In this document: in pieces, positions 1 through 11,838 of the stretch
How the letters are laid out: every line of letters begins with the position of its first letter
How positions within the stretch are numbered: position 1 is the first letter of the stretch
The notes under the pieces: generated by a model
What the model was told of the DNA's origin: nothing
The model's input: only the letters and a program-made list of their open reading frames with translations
The model's database searches: none
Assembly: GCA_037974665.1 (NCBI GenBank)
Contig: CM075769.1
Location: 24,206,139 to 24,270,138 of the forward strand
Direction of reading: 5' to 3'
DNA length: 64,000 nt
From: Ehretia macrophylla
Taxonomy: Eukaryota > Streptophyta > Magnoliopsida > Boraginales > Ehretiaceae
Position numbers and translations under genes: made by a program

Positions 1-791
1 TGAAGATCTTTTGAATAGAATAGTTTTATTTCTTTAAGCCCAAAACCCAAGCCCATGATCCACTATTCATGCATCCTTGCATTCTTACTATATGATTTGC
101 TATAATTGTGATTATTAGCTTATAGTATGTTGAATGCATGATTATTTGATGAGATCGTATTGACTCCCTATGTGCAAACAAATATTAGATTAACAAAAAT
201 AATAAAAGGAGTTTTATCGTAGTCCTCCGCCATCCTAGGATATTTAATAAGACCTAAATGAATACAATCCTTCTTACCCAAATGTAGAGGATTTGTTTCA
301 AAGTAAGTTTATTAAAATCGCTAGAATGAAACATAGAGATGTGGTAATCTTCCAAAATCTAACGACCAACATAGCCACAAAGGTTTGAGGTTATTGATTC
401 AATTTATCGGATAACTAAGTGATCGCGGGTCCAATCTAACTAGATCACTTAATCAACATAGCCACAAAGGTTTGAGACCAAAGTGATTTAGGAACTAAAG
501 TTGACCATACCCTATTTAGAGAACTAGACAACAAAGTAGTTATTGACCTTTGGTATTCATATTTTAACATAGCTACAAAGGTTTGAGAAATATGTCTAAT
601 CATACGAAATTGGTCATCCCACTTAGAATCTTTTTAGATTCACCCTTTTCTCATTTAGGGAATATGAGATTTAAAGAAATTAGTGGGAGTAGCCATTTTA
701 TTTTCATAAATTTAATGGCTTTTTATTTATATTCTTATTAGCCTACAATCTTACTTTCTGTTATATTTACTTTTTCTGCAGTTTATATGCT
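1..791 (+). other. Copia-1 leader, non-coding
   Basis: This is the untranslated stretch between the missing 5' LTR and gag. No open frame or primer site is visible. It holds three hairpins with a shared loop (356-594) and a purine-rich TTAGTGGGAGTAG near 682. A pyrimidine-rich stretch ending TTTTCTGCAG at about 772-781, eleven bases before the gag ATG, looks like a 3' splice site; whether it is used is unknown. Confidence 0.55.
356..594 (+). other. three leader hairpins sharing one loop (Copia-1)
   Basis: The loop core ACATAGCCACAAAGG is repeated three times about 90-110 bases apart, and each copy sits between different complementary arms. At 356-399 the outer arms AATC/GATT and inner ACC/GGT pair with small bulges. 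At 444-487 ATCACTT pairs with AAGTGAT. At 558-594 CATATTT pairs with AAATATG; its loop has one change, GCC to GCT. The pairing is read directly from the sequence. A role in packaging, dimerisation or translation is only a guess. A parallel trio occurs at 49674-49907. Confidence 0.6.
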
Positions 792-1523
792 ATGGCTTCA
801 TTTGTAAATCCTATTATGTCTATCCTTAATCATGATTACTTAACTAGACCAAATTTTGAGAAGTGGTATAAAAGTTTAAGAGTAGTCCCCCGATTTGAGA
901 AAATTGAGTATATTCTAGATGTCCCGACCTTTACTCCTATAGATGAGATTGCACCTGAGACAGACAAGATCACTTATTATAAATGGGTTCAGGATGACAT
1001 ACGCTCCAGAGGATACATTATTTCATCGATGAGTGATGATCTACGTCGATATTATGAAGGCTTTCCTCACTCCATGGATATCATTCGTTCTTTGGAGAAA
1101 TCTTTCGATGAGTACAGTCAGTATATAAGATTCCAGTTGACCCGTGAGCTTTTTAGTATGAGACTTGAAGAGGAAGGTGTCGTGAGCCAGCATTGCCTTA
1201 GGATGATTTACTTGGTAACTCAACTGGAGGCATTTGGTTTCGTCATGGATCCCCGGCTTCAGATAGACTTGATCTTGCAGTCTCTCCCTCCATCCTACTC
1301 TCCCTTGATCTTGGACTTCTACGTACATAGAATTGAGATCACACTGAATGAGTTGCCAGATATTCTGACTAGCTGGCAGAACCTTGGTTTGGGTGCAAGG
1401 CCCACTCCCCATGTTGATTCTTCTCCATCTGTGCCTGGTCCTAGCCATAACAAAAGAAGGAAGAGGATGAGACATAAGAGGAACTGGGCTGTGGCATTCT
1501 TACCAGGATATCTCTCATCATGA
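792..1523 (+). CDS. Copia gag-like protein (fossil)
   Basis: The open frame of 243 codons starts at ATG 792. The N-terminus (ASFVNPIMSILNHDYL, then NFEKWYKSLRVV and FEKIEYILD) is the usual opening of plant Copia Gag proteins, where a hydrophobic capsid-like domain begins just before an L-x-x-x-N-[FY]-x-x-W motif. A helical middle with LPPSYSPLILDF near residue 175 fits the UBN2-type Gag family. The C-terminus is basic (NKRRKRMRHKRN near 220-232), and no zinc knuckle lies within this frame. In the family, Gag forms the particle that packages element RNA. It is followed by decayed pol. It has no obvious role for the host. Confidence 0.75.
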   Translation: MASFVNPIMSILNHDYLTRPNFEKWYKSLRVVPRFEKIEYILDVPTFTPIDEIAPETDKITYYKWVQDDIRSRGYIISSMSDDLRRYYEGFPHSMDIIRSLEKSFDEYSQYIRFQLTRELFSMRLEEEGVVSQHCLRMIYLVTQLEAFGFVMDPRLQIDLILQSLPPSYSPLILDFYVHRIEITLNELPDILTSWQNLGLGARPTPHVDSSPSVPGPSHNKRRKRMRHKRNWAVAFLPGYLSS

Positions 1524-3202
1524 AGGGATTGAGTTATGGGTCCTATTTGTGTATGATTCGGTTGTTATGGATCGGCTTGGTACACGATCCTAATTTTGAA
1601 AATGTTTATAAATGTTTAGTTCGTTTGAAATTTTCTTTTTAAATGAAAAATAGTAGTGACTATTTCAATCATCTCTACTTAAGGATAATTTATGAATTGA
1701 TCCTATGTGGAAAATGATTGGCATTTTGTAAGTTTTCATTATAGTAATGAAATGATCAGAATGCGTATCAAAAGAATATCTTCAAATTGAAACCGAATAA
1801 ACATTTATATTTCATTGTTTAGCATTTAATGAAATGGCTAACTACTAAATCGTATATAAACAAGGTTGTCATACAAGTCTAAAAACTTTGAGCTGATCAA
1901 GAGTTAAAGACTTGAATTCTTTTTATCTATTCAAAAGAGTTTAATAGATTGACTTTTCTTTTGGTAAAATAGTTTGTCCAAAAGAAATAACTAAAATATA
2001 GAGTTTGTGAGACTTGTCCAGAATATGTTTGGTTATAAAAGAAGATTAGTGAATGCCTGTTTTATCACCAGAATCTTTCAAATTTATTTTAAGCTTATCT
2101 TTGTACCATGATTTTAATTCTATGATTAGATGGAATTTAAACTCAATTCATGCATAGATTATTTTGTGAAAGCAACTATGATGAATGGATGATGAGTTTA
2201 ACAATATGAAATGATAGAGATCGATTTCATTAAACGAAGATGGTATCTAAGTTTATAAGAAAAGTTAGTGGGAGCTTGTGCCTTTAACAAATCTTATGAA
2301 TTTATGATACCTTCATTATCAAGGTTCACTAATGGTCCAAATAAATAAATCAAGATGCATATCTAGGGTAAACCGATCATGTCTTGTTGCATCATGTCAA
2401 TGAAGTACAATGATATGATTATTTATTTTCTCATAACTTGTACACCAAGTCACGATCTTAAAGTTTTCTTTAAGATGGAAGAATCTGAGAAATGGTTGGT
2501 CTCTAGCCTTTGTGGCAGAGCATTAATCTTTTCTTGTAGATTTCCTTCCGAGTATTAAGGAAAGGTTGCAAAAGGTTTTGCACTTAATCCTTTAGCTGTT
2601 TGCATTCTCCTTTAATGCGATGGCAAGTACAAGGCCCGATATGATATAATGAGTTACATGATAGATATCGGAGAAGATTCATAAAGGTTATATTGATCTT
2701 ATTATTGTAATAATGATCACTGTTTGAATCGTAACCCAGGATTTTATGAGTTTGTGAAGTTCTTAGAGAAGAATTCACTAAAAGGATGGAAACGTATTTA
2801 AACATGGATTTATGAATTGGAAAGTGTTCCGAATAACGAGTAATAGTTATCTTGTTATTTAAGCCAAGGGCATACTAAACCTTCTATGATGTTTGGATAT
2901 TATGTGGTTCTATCTGTTATTGGTTACCGATATTTTGTAATATGGTGATTGTAATGAGAGGCTTCTTGCACAAGCTTAAAAGAACCTGATCTCATCGGAA
3001 CATGTAAAAGTTAAATCAAGAAACATTTTCTTGACAGAAAATTGGTTTAACAGAAAAGATTCCTATAGATGCTTCTATAGTTGACCTACTGATCCTGTAA
3101 AGATAGTTACAGTTGATCACCATCTTAGACAAGATGAGTATATGGATACGAATGTACAGTGCCCTAATCCTATGGTTGATAGCATTAGTGCAAGTGGGAG
3201 AT
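1524..3202 (+). pseudogene. decayed Copia pol remnant
   Basis: This stretch has the length and position of a shrunken Copia pol but no long open frame. Weak echoes of reverse transcriptase remain near 2250-2280 (a stretch spelling KLVGACAF-like peptides) and of the RNase H tail near 3030-3100 (a DP-L-like motif). The region is far shorter than a full Copia pol (about 3 kb or more), so much is missing. It is broken many times. The assignment rests mainly on the flanking gag and on the polypurine tract plus LTR at 3192-3210. Confidence 0.5.
3192..3202 (+). other. polypurine tract of Copia-1
   Basis: AAGTGGGAGAT stands immediately before the LTR start TGTTAGGG at 3203. This is the usual plant Copia arrangement, in which the tract primes second-strand DNA synthesis. 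Copia-2 has the matching AAGTGGAAGAT before 25623. Confidence 0.75.
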
Positions 3203-4144
3203 TGTTAGGGATATGCCCTAATGTTATAGTTGAGATGACCTAATTAGGGTTAGATAAGAATATATATGTGTTTTGTACACAATGATATTTCGTGGATGTT
3301 TATATTCTCCGCTCTGTATAAACATGTCCCTAATGCTTATCCGAGAAGAAAAACATTCTAAAAGAGTTTAGGATGCTTCGTTGTTTTTCTTCGATATGAT
3401 AAACATTAAGAAACTGTTCATAGCCCTTAAGATTATTCGACCGGGACTAGAATAATCGAGTACGAGTTATCATATGTTACTACCTTTGATTAACATAGTG
3501 ATATTAATGATAAAGGATGGCATACAAAGCACCAGAACAACATGATGATGTCGACTAATAAACATATAAGTGGTCGTCAGTGTACGGATCATTGAATGTA
3601 ATGATAAATAGTTAACTACATGTTTTTAGGTTAATAGTTTACTATTTAGTTGAGAATTATGCAAATTAATCCTCAAATTTAAAAAATTATGGCTGTCGGT
3701 TATATCAAGGGCTAAATATTACGTTTGGACAATACTCATCTTCTATAAGGTGGGTTACGCCCTTTCGCATTTTAGTCTTGTGGTATAGACTGATAGGTAA
3801 TTGTCAAGATAGGATCTGTTAGCCTCCGGCGGGAGGCGACGTCCTATGATATCTAAGATAGGTCATTAAACGAGGAAATCCTTGGCCAAGGCTAGTATGA
3901 AGTGATAGAAAGGGGTTTTTCCATGGTTGTCATCTCTTGTTTCACTGGTTTAGATTTATTCATTGTATTGGAGGTGGGGCTTAACCATTTCATAGTCCTT
4001 CCCAATCGGGACATTCTTAATAGAAGGATCGGACTGCACGCTAATTCTTGACGAATAAATGGATTCATAAAAGATAATGTTTTCATTATTGTATACATTT
4101 TCATGGTATGTTCGTTGCTAGTGCGTCACTCATGAACATGAGGG

Positions 4145-4246
4145 TGAAGACGCATAAAGGCGTCAGCTTCATAATGAAGGCACAAAAGGCGTCAGCTTCA
4201 AAATGAAGGAGCGTAATGGCGTTAGCTTCAAAAGGGGAGCGCAACG
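4145..4246. repeat. 30-bp tandem repeat, about 3.4 copies
   Basis: The units begin GGCGTCAGCTTC at 4159 and 4188 and GGCGTTAGCTTC at 4218, each 29-30 bp, preceded by a partial unit ending at 4158. They lie at the 3' (minus-strand) end of the reversed Copia LTR and were not seen in the other Copia LTRs here. Confidence 0.85.
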
Positions 4247-5404
4247 GGATCATCTCGAGATATGTAAATAAAAAAAACATGCAAGCACAATGGAAATAAT
4301 AACAATTAAAAGTTTGCATGTAAACAAGTTGTATTCATAAAACCTCAAGAGTAAATCCGTAACTAGTACATCAAAAGGAAATACATAAAAGTATATACAA
4401 CTATATATGTCACGCCCCAACTCGACCCCACCTACAATCAGTCAGGACGCAACGGAATTTCGGCGGCATAACGACAGTAAATAGATTTCCGAGGTTCTAA
4501 ACCAACCTCATAAAACATCATACATCCAGCAATTCCTCAATACAAACAACAACATACAACACAACCATAGTATACAATAAACCATCCTCGTTATACGCCT
4601 TCGTTCCAACGTGACATACAATACCTCAACCTTATCATACATTTCAAAAATAAGTTGAGACACAACTACAACTTAACCATAGACAAAAGAAAGCCACTAA
4701 GTTAACATCGTTTGGATCATCATCTTTCAACATCTATTACAATAAGAACCACAAAGCATATAAAAGTCTATTAAGCTAATATACATGACATTAAACAACA
4801 TATAATCATGGATAAGACTCGGGAACATATGACTCGCCCACGTAAGGCACATTTTCCTCCTCAGGAGGCACGTACCCGTAATCCGGCTCTGCAACACCTG
4901 TAAGCATGCAATAATAGAGAGTGAGCTTATATACATAAGCCCAGTGAGGATCCGATAGATCTCGACAGTATTCACTACGCTCCTTGGATTTAGTCCTTTG
5001 AGCAAGTAAACACACAACAACAATAATAACATTATCATCACATAACTATATAACCATTCATTAAAGGATACTCTATTTGGTGTAGCTCCAAACGCCATCA
5101 CGATCTCAACCGTTCTTCTTATAACTCCCCATTACTCACGCACCCGAGGTACCTCACTAGCCCCTCCCTCAATGACACCTCCGTCATGCGAGCTGGGGGT
5201 AGCCTATGGCAGTCATGCCGTTATCAACCCGACAGCCCGACGCTGCCCGAGAGGTGGCACACACATACCAAGACTCCATAATCATCAATCATCAATCAAT
5301 CAATTGGGAGATCAGCAACGAAAGTGCCCGATTCCCGAACTCAATAATAATCAATCAATAACATCAATATAACATCAATATTAAATTAAACAACAAACAA
5401 CGTA

Positions 5405-5431
5405 GTTAGATGACAAAGTAGGCCATCTAAC
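5405..5431 (-). other. CTACTTT-loop hairpin, Gypsy-1 3' LTR
   Basis: In the element's sense, GTTAGATGGC pairs with GTCATCTAAC over 10 bp around the loop CTACTTT, with one G-U pair that would be a mismatch on the other strand. The same hairpin is at 12836-12862 in the other LTR. Confidence 0.7.
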
Positions 5432-6262
5432 CGGACATGCATAATATACATAATTAAACTCTAAATTACTCATCAACAACTCACCATTCATCACTCGAAC
5501 ACTACCCAACCATCTAAAGGCATCGTTCAAGAAATTAAAGAATGACAACCTAAACTTCTAAAATTCATAACTTACAATCTACTAATCCAAACATTGCCAA
5601 ATCAGTTCCTATCACTCACCCATTCAACCTACTACATTAGCCCTCTCGGAAATCCACCATAACACCTCCAAATCATGCCCGATAACCCTAAAACCCTAAG
5701 ATGTCATGGCTGGATTTTCTGGATTTTCACACGAACAATGTAATCGAAAATTCGGCATTACAACAATGCTAACACGTAATTATCAAGTATTTAGAAATCG
5801 ACGGCAATCGATTTCGATCAACACAACTCATTTAATTCAACTTTGAACATTTTAATCAAAATTAAATACTTGGAAAATAAAAATTATGCTACATCCGACA
5901 GAAATTCGTAGTATTAGTATATAACGATCCCTAGCATGCAAGGAGCAATAATCTATCTTCAGATTTCAATTCTAACGGTTAAATTTTCATTTATGAGCAA
6001 AAACATAAAAATGACATTTTGAGATCTATAATTTTTCTCTCACCTTTGATGCGATACAAGCCTAGGAATGCGTGCTATGCGTGCCCAACAAGCAGAATCC
6101 AAGTCGGTGCGAAGTTTCACGGACAAAAACCAAGTTTTTCTTTGAAAAAATGGATTGAAAAGCTTTGAAAATTCTCTTTCTTTTTCTCCTTCTTTCTCAC
6201 GGCAATGTGTGTGTTTGTGGAGTGTGTTTTGTGTTGTGTGAGTGTGTGTTGATGACAAGAAG

Positions 6263-6270
6263 TATTTAAA
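6263..6270 (-). promoter_or_regulatory. TATA-like box in Gypsy-1 LTR
   Basis: TTTAAATA on minus is followed about 15-60 bases downstream by a CA-rich stretch. The second copy is at 13694-13701. LTRs carry the element's own RNA polymerase II promoter; the exact start site is not shown. Confidence 0.5.
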
Positions 6271-6819
6271 AGCTTGGTCAATTAAAAAAATGCAAAGTCA
6301 AAGTTAGTTTTAATTAGTATTTTTGTGTTTTTAATGACTTTAATTGCATTTTATTGCTCACCAAGTTAAAAATAATTATGCAACCCCCAAGATATCTCAA
6401 GTGGATTATTTTTAGGTGACAAAAAGTTTTACAATCCAACAATTTCACCCGAGTCGGCTTAAAACTCGATTTTCGCAAAAGTCGGTGTAAAAACCCTAAT
6501 AAATTCTTAAGCCGATTTTAAAACCGTTTTCATCAAACACAGGTCTATTAAAGTCCGTGGACTAGGTCTAGAAGGGTTAAAAAGACCAGTTTCAAAATTT
6601 TAGCGGACGTGTTTCGAAAATACTATTCACTGAAAATCGACGATAAAATTTCTGACTCCGTTTTTGATGAAAATTTCATGAATGCACATTTAGCACGTAT
6701 TAGGAGTATTGACATCAAAATTATAACTTTCTAGGTCCTATAGCACATAAACAGAACATATGCACGCAAAACGAGGTATAGCACGTAAAACGAGATAAGC
6801 AGGAAAGTGGGGTTTCACA

Positions 6820-6831
6820 TTCTCCCATCCT
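6820..6831 (-). other. polypurine tract of Gypsy-1
   Basis: AGGATGGGAGAA on minus directly abuts the 3' LTR start. A 7-bp hairpin (6838-6855) precedes it by six bases. Confidence 0.75.
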
Positions 6832-6837
6832 TATAGA

Positions 6838-6855
6838 AATTTCGTCCTCGAAATT
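6838..6855 (-). other. hairpin before the polypurine tract, Gypsy-1
   Basis: On minus, AATTTCG pairs with CGAAATT around the spacer AGGA; it would code for NFEDEI. The equivalents in Gypsy-2 (45539-45556) and Gypsy-3 (60461-60478) read AATTGCG and CGCAATT, with a compensating pair change. Confidence 0.65.
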
Positions 6856-6859
6856 CTTA

Positions 6860-9800
6860 CTTGATGTACGGAATAGATCTGGGTATTGCTGCTGCATCTG
6901 ATCTCGTCTCTCCCACGTAGCTTCCTCAATGCCGTGATGCTTCCACAACACCTTAACCATCAGAATCCTCTTCGACCTCAACTCTCGGTCCATCTGATCT
7001 AAAATACGAATCGGACGCTCGTCATAAGTCAAATTCTCTCGAAGCTGTAACGGCTCTGGCTCAAGAATATGAGAAGGATCCGGATTATATTTCCGCAAAT
7101 TAGACACGTGAAATACATCGTGGACATTAGAGAAGTTTTCCGGTAAAGCCAACCGATATGCCAACTTACCAACCCTGCCAGTAATCTCAAACGGCCCAAC
7201 AAATCTCGGACTCAGCTTTCCACCTTTACCATAACGAGCAAACCCCTTTCGAGGAGACAATCTCAAGAAAACCCGATCTCCAACTGCAAACTCTAAGTCT
7301 CGACGACGCTTATCAGCATAACTCTTGAATCTACTATGCGCCGTAAGCATTCTCTACCTGATTAACTGAACATTCTCAATCTTCTCAAGAAGTTCTGGCA
7401 TAATAGTCGGATCAACAGTCTTCATCTCTCCTACCTCGTCCCAATATAAAGGTGAACGGTACTTACGACCGTAAAGAGCTGCAAAAGGTGCCATTCCAAT
7501 AGTAGCTTGATAACTATTGTTATAGGCAAACTCGGCAAGTGGTAGATGTTTCTCCCAGTTCTTCCCGAAGTCCAGAACACAAGCCCTAAGCATATCTTCC
7601 AGAATCTGAATAGTCCGCTCAGACTGACTGTCGGTCTGTGGATGATACGCGGTACTGAAGTTCAACTGAGTACCTAAGGTCTCCTGAAGTTTCTCCCACA
7701 AACGAGAAGTAAATCGAGGATCTCGATCAGAGACAATACTAGATGGAATACCGTGAAGTCTAACAATCTGATCCAGATAGAGGTCCGTCAACTTTGTAAC
7801 CTCATCTCCCATCCTCATTGCAATAAAATGAGCTGTCTTCGTCAAACAATCCACGACAACCCAAACTGCATCATTACCCCTCGGTGATCTAGGCAAACCA
7901 GTGACGAAGTCCATCGTAATATGCTCCCATTTCTACTCTGGTATAGCCAACGGCTGAAGCAAACCTGCTGGTCGTTGATGCTCGGCTTTCACTCTCTGAC
8001 AAGTCAAACATCTAGATACAAACTGAGCAACCTCTCTCTTCATGTTGTTCCACCAGTAATGTTGCTTCAAATCCCGATACATCTTGGTTCCACCGGGATG
8101 AATAGTATATTTAGAATTATGAGCTTCCTCCAGAATACCTCGCCTCAAGCCCGGTTCATCGGGAACACAAACCCTGTTCCGAAACCGAAGAATACCGTCC
8201 TCATGCAGTTTGAAGTCAGACTGATCATCCGTGATCTGATCCTTGATCTTTTGAAGTTTAACATCAAGCTGCTGAGCTTCCCTGATCTGAGACAATAATA
8301 AAGGCTGAATACGGAGATGTGAACACATCACCCCAACCTGAGTGAACTCTGGTCTCCAATAACTAAACTCCTCAAGAACCTCCCACTTCTTGACAGCCAA
8401 ACAAGAAATACTAGCCTTCCGGCTGAGAGCATCTGCCACAACATTTGCCTTTCCAGGCAGATAATTGATAGAACAATTATAATCTCCAAGAAGCTCCATC
8501 CACCTCCGCTGGCGCATATTCAACTCCTTCTGTGAGAATAAGTACTTAAGACTCTTATGATCAGTGAAAATTTCAAACTTACTTCCCCACAGATAATGAC
8601 GCCACTTCTTGAGTGCAAAGACAACTGCTGCCAACTCAAGATCATGAGTCGGATAATTTTCTTCATAAGGCTTCAACTTTCGAAAAGCATAGGCAATAAC
8701 TCGGCCATCCTGCATAAGAACACATCCCAAGCCCTGCTTGGATGCATCGCTGTAAATGACCATATTATCGGTCCCCTCTGGTAGAGCAAGTACTGGAGCG
8801 GTAGTTAACCTCTTTTTCAACTCCTGAAATCCACTCTCACACTTCTCGTCCCAATTAAAGATAGTCCGTTTCTGAGTCAACTTAGATAGTGGCCCCGCAA
8901 TCTTTGAGAAGTCCTTGACAAACCTACGGTAATAACCCGCCAAGCCAAGAAAACTACGGACATCAGTAACACTCTCTGGCCGCTTCCAAGACATCACCGA
9001 TTCAATCTTAGTGGGATCTACGGAAATACCGCTCTGTGTAATAACATGGCCAAGAAAAGAAATCCGTTGCAGCCAAAATTCACATTTGTTGAACTTGGCA
9101 AACAACTGATGCTCCTGCAACTTCTCTAATACAAGCCGTAGATGTTGCTCGTGCTCCGATTCAGATTTAGAATAGACCAAGATATCATCAATAAAAATCA
9201 CCACGAACTGGTCCAAGTACGGCTGAAAGACTCGATGCATCAAATCCATGAATGCTGCCGGTGCATTAGTCAATCCAAAGGGCATAACAACAAACTCATA
9301 ATGCCCGTACCGAGTCCTGAAGGCAGACTTCGGAACATCCTCCGTGCGAATCCGAAGCTGATAATACCCCTGCCTCAAATCAAATTTAGAATAGACTTTG
9401 GCTCCCTGAAGTTGATCAAACAACTCATCAATCAGTGGCAAAGGATATTTATTCTTGATGGTCACCTGATTCAAACCACGATAATCAATACACAATCTCA
9501 AAGTACCATCCTTCTTCTTCACAAATAAGACTGGAGCTCCCCAAGGTGAAGAACTCTGCTGAATGAATCCTTTCTTCAATAACTCCTGTAACTGAGTCTT
9601 CAACTCCTTCAACTCAGCTGGTGCCATCCGGTACGCCGATTTAGAAATAGGTTGAGTACCGGGAACAAGATTAATCACAAACTCTATATCCCTCTCTGGC
9701 GGCAATCCTGGCAACTCCTCGGGAAATACATTAGGATATTCCCGGATAATAGGGACTTCCTCTAGCTGTAGCTTATCAGATGGCTTTTTGATCAAATAAG

Positions 9801-11544
9801 CTAGATAACCCGAACACCCCTTACTCACCAACTTAACGGCTTTAGTTGCTGAGATAACAAAACTCATCTTAGCACCCCGGTTACCCGCTACCTCTACTAC
9901 TGGCTGATCTGGCAAACGAAACTGTACTACCTTGGTTCTACAGTTCAACTGGGCATCATACTTAGAAAGCCAATCCATACCCAGAATAACATCATACCCC
10001 CGGATAGGAAATAAAATAAGGTCCGAAGGAAAATTATGCCCCTTAACATGTATTATACAATCCTTACATACTAAGCCAGTAATATACTTATCAGTCAAAG
10101 AGGTACTAATCTCAACCACATAAGGCAATCTTTCAGGTTGCAATTTAACACGTTGCACACAAGCAGGAGTAATGAAAGAATGCGTAGCACCAGAATCAAT
10201 CAACACTTTAACAAGTTGATCAAGTATAAGGAAGTTACCTTCCACAACTGCAGTCTCCTCAGGCATCTCCTCCATATCAACTGCGTAAGCCCGAGCCTGA
10301 ACCCGCTGCTGCTGTGGTACACTGCCTGTAGGCCTACCCTGGTAACCCTGAGTCGCTGCCCGACCCTCAGTCCTCGCATATCTAGGGCAATCCTTCGCCC
10401 TATGCTCGATGCTACCACAACCCAAACATGTCCCTGCCTTTACCCTGCAGTCGGACTCCACATGCCCTGGGCGCTTGCAGTAATTACACTGCGATGATGT
10501 GGCACTAACACTGCCTCTAGAAGAACCAGAAGCTGATGAAGCAGCTGATACAGCCTGCTGCTGAGGTCTCACCACACTAGGCCTGTACTGACCCTGAGAC
10601 TGCGCTGGCCTATACTGAGTCTGAACCTGATATGGCCTCTGCTGAAACTGAGGCCGATAGTAACTCTGCTGACCCTGTGGCCTATAAGAACCCTGCTGGG
10701 CTGGTGGCCTGTAGACAACCTGCTGTACTGGAGGCCTATATATAACCTGCTGGCCCTGTGGCTGATACGGCCTCTTACTAGGCTGACTGGAGATAATCTG
10801 ATCCTCTTTCCTCTTCTCTAACCTAGAAGCTGCATCAAAAGCCTCAGTGAAGATATCATAGCGATTCAGAGCCATTGCATCCTGAATCTCGGGCCTCAAT
10901 CCCAACATAAATCTACGGGTCTTCCTCTCCTCCACAGCTACAAACTCCGGTGCATACCGGGACAACCTAGTGAATGTAGCCTCATACTGAGCCACAGTAG
11001 AATCCCCCTGCACCAAGGACAAGAACTCAGCCTCTCTCCTCTCCCGTGCAACCCTCGGGACATACTTATCCCTAAAAGCAGTCAGAAAGGTATCCTAAAC
11101 ATACGGAATACCCCGGGTCTCCCAACTGGCTCTCACAGTGCGCCACCATTCCTCTGCCTCATCATCAAGCAAATAGACAGCACAAGTCACCTTCCTCTCA
11201 TCAGTGTACCCGAGAGAATCAAAAATTTTCTCTAACTTACTAATCCACGACTCGGCCTTCCTATCATCAGGCTCTCCCTGAAATCTAGGAGGATAGTACC
11301 CCAGAAACTCCTTCATAGTACCTCGACCGTGATTACCACCCTGTATATTCTGTATCTGAGCCTGCAACGCCTGAGTCTGAACAGCCTGACCTGCTAACAA
11401 CTGGGCCTGCCCAGCCATCAAATCTGCAATCCGATCCATTGCTGACCTTAACCTGACATCACCCCTATCACTGCCCTGTGCCACATTACCAGGGACCTCA
11501 TCTACAATCTCGGGCCTACCACGAGTCCTCGGTCTACCAGCCAT
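6860..11544 (-). pseudogene. Gypsy-1 gag-pol region (broken)
   Basis: The likely start is ATG at 11544 (MAGRPRTRGRP). Reading leftwards on minus: gag; two zinc knuckles near 10490-10380 ([14 protein letters not shown], then [14 protein letters not shown]); protease with [10 protein letters not shown] near 10190; reverse transcriptase with FIDDILVYS near 9190; RNase H with DASKQGLGC near 8745; integrase with an H-H-C-C zinc region near 8110-8000 and its catalytic core near 7890-7600; and a C-terminal chromodomain-like stretch (VKVLWKHHGIEEATWE) near 6960-6900. A long Q-, P- and Y-rich linker precedes the zinc knuckles. In the family these proteins make the particle, process it, copy the RNA and integrate the DNA. 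About three breaks. Confidence 0.92.
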
Positions 11545-11820
11545 CGTACTAATCAAAGAGTTAGCACAGGTTATAGCACATAAACATATTATATACAACT
11601 TTTAACACATAAACAACAAACTCATATTAAGCACATAGATCACATAAGTTTCAATCACATAAGCAAATTGATCACATAATCACATAAGCACTTAAATCAC
11701 ATAATCACTTAATCATTTAGTCATATCAATACATAATTCACTCTTCTTTCTTTTCATACAAATTTCATGCTAAGACCTTTACCCACATTCCGAGAATACC
11801 TCGGCTGACAACTAACATGC

Positions 11821-11832
11821 GCTCTGATACCA
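11821..11832 (-). other. primer binding site of Gypsy-1
   Basis: TGGTATCAGAGC on minus, six bases inside the 5' LTR, is the standard complement to the 3' end of initiator Met-tRNA in plant Gypsy elements. Confidence 0.9.
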
Positions 11833-11838
11833 CTTAAA

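Larger units (their letters stand above)
4408..6819 (-). repeat. Gypsy-1 3' LTR
   Basis: On minus it starts TGTGAAACCCCAC at 6819 and ends GGGGCGTGACA at 4408. A TATA-like TTTAAATA (minus) lies at 6263-6270, followed by a CA-rich stretch that could hold the start of transcription. The conserved CTACTTT-loop hairpin is at 5405-5431. Short open frames inside this LTR recur in the other copy and are not genes. Confidence 0.93.

Noticed and set aside
356-594. CRISPR-like spacing of repeated motifs in the Copia-1 leader
   Set aside because: Only three copies, in a plant retrotransposon leader, with pairing arms and no cas genes.
1041-1475. 144-codon frame on minus inside the Copia-1 gag
   Set aside because: It lies wholly antisense to a recognisable gag and has no family features.
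4727-5101. Open frame on minus that recurs almost unchanged at 12158-12532
   Set aside because: Both lie at the same place in the two Gypsy-1 LTRs. They are LTR sequence copied twice, not paralogous genes.
11821-11832. tRNA-like sequence
   Set aside because: Only the 12 bases complementary to a tRNA 3' end are present, as expected for a primer site; there is no cloverleaf.
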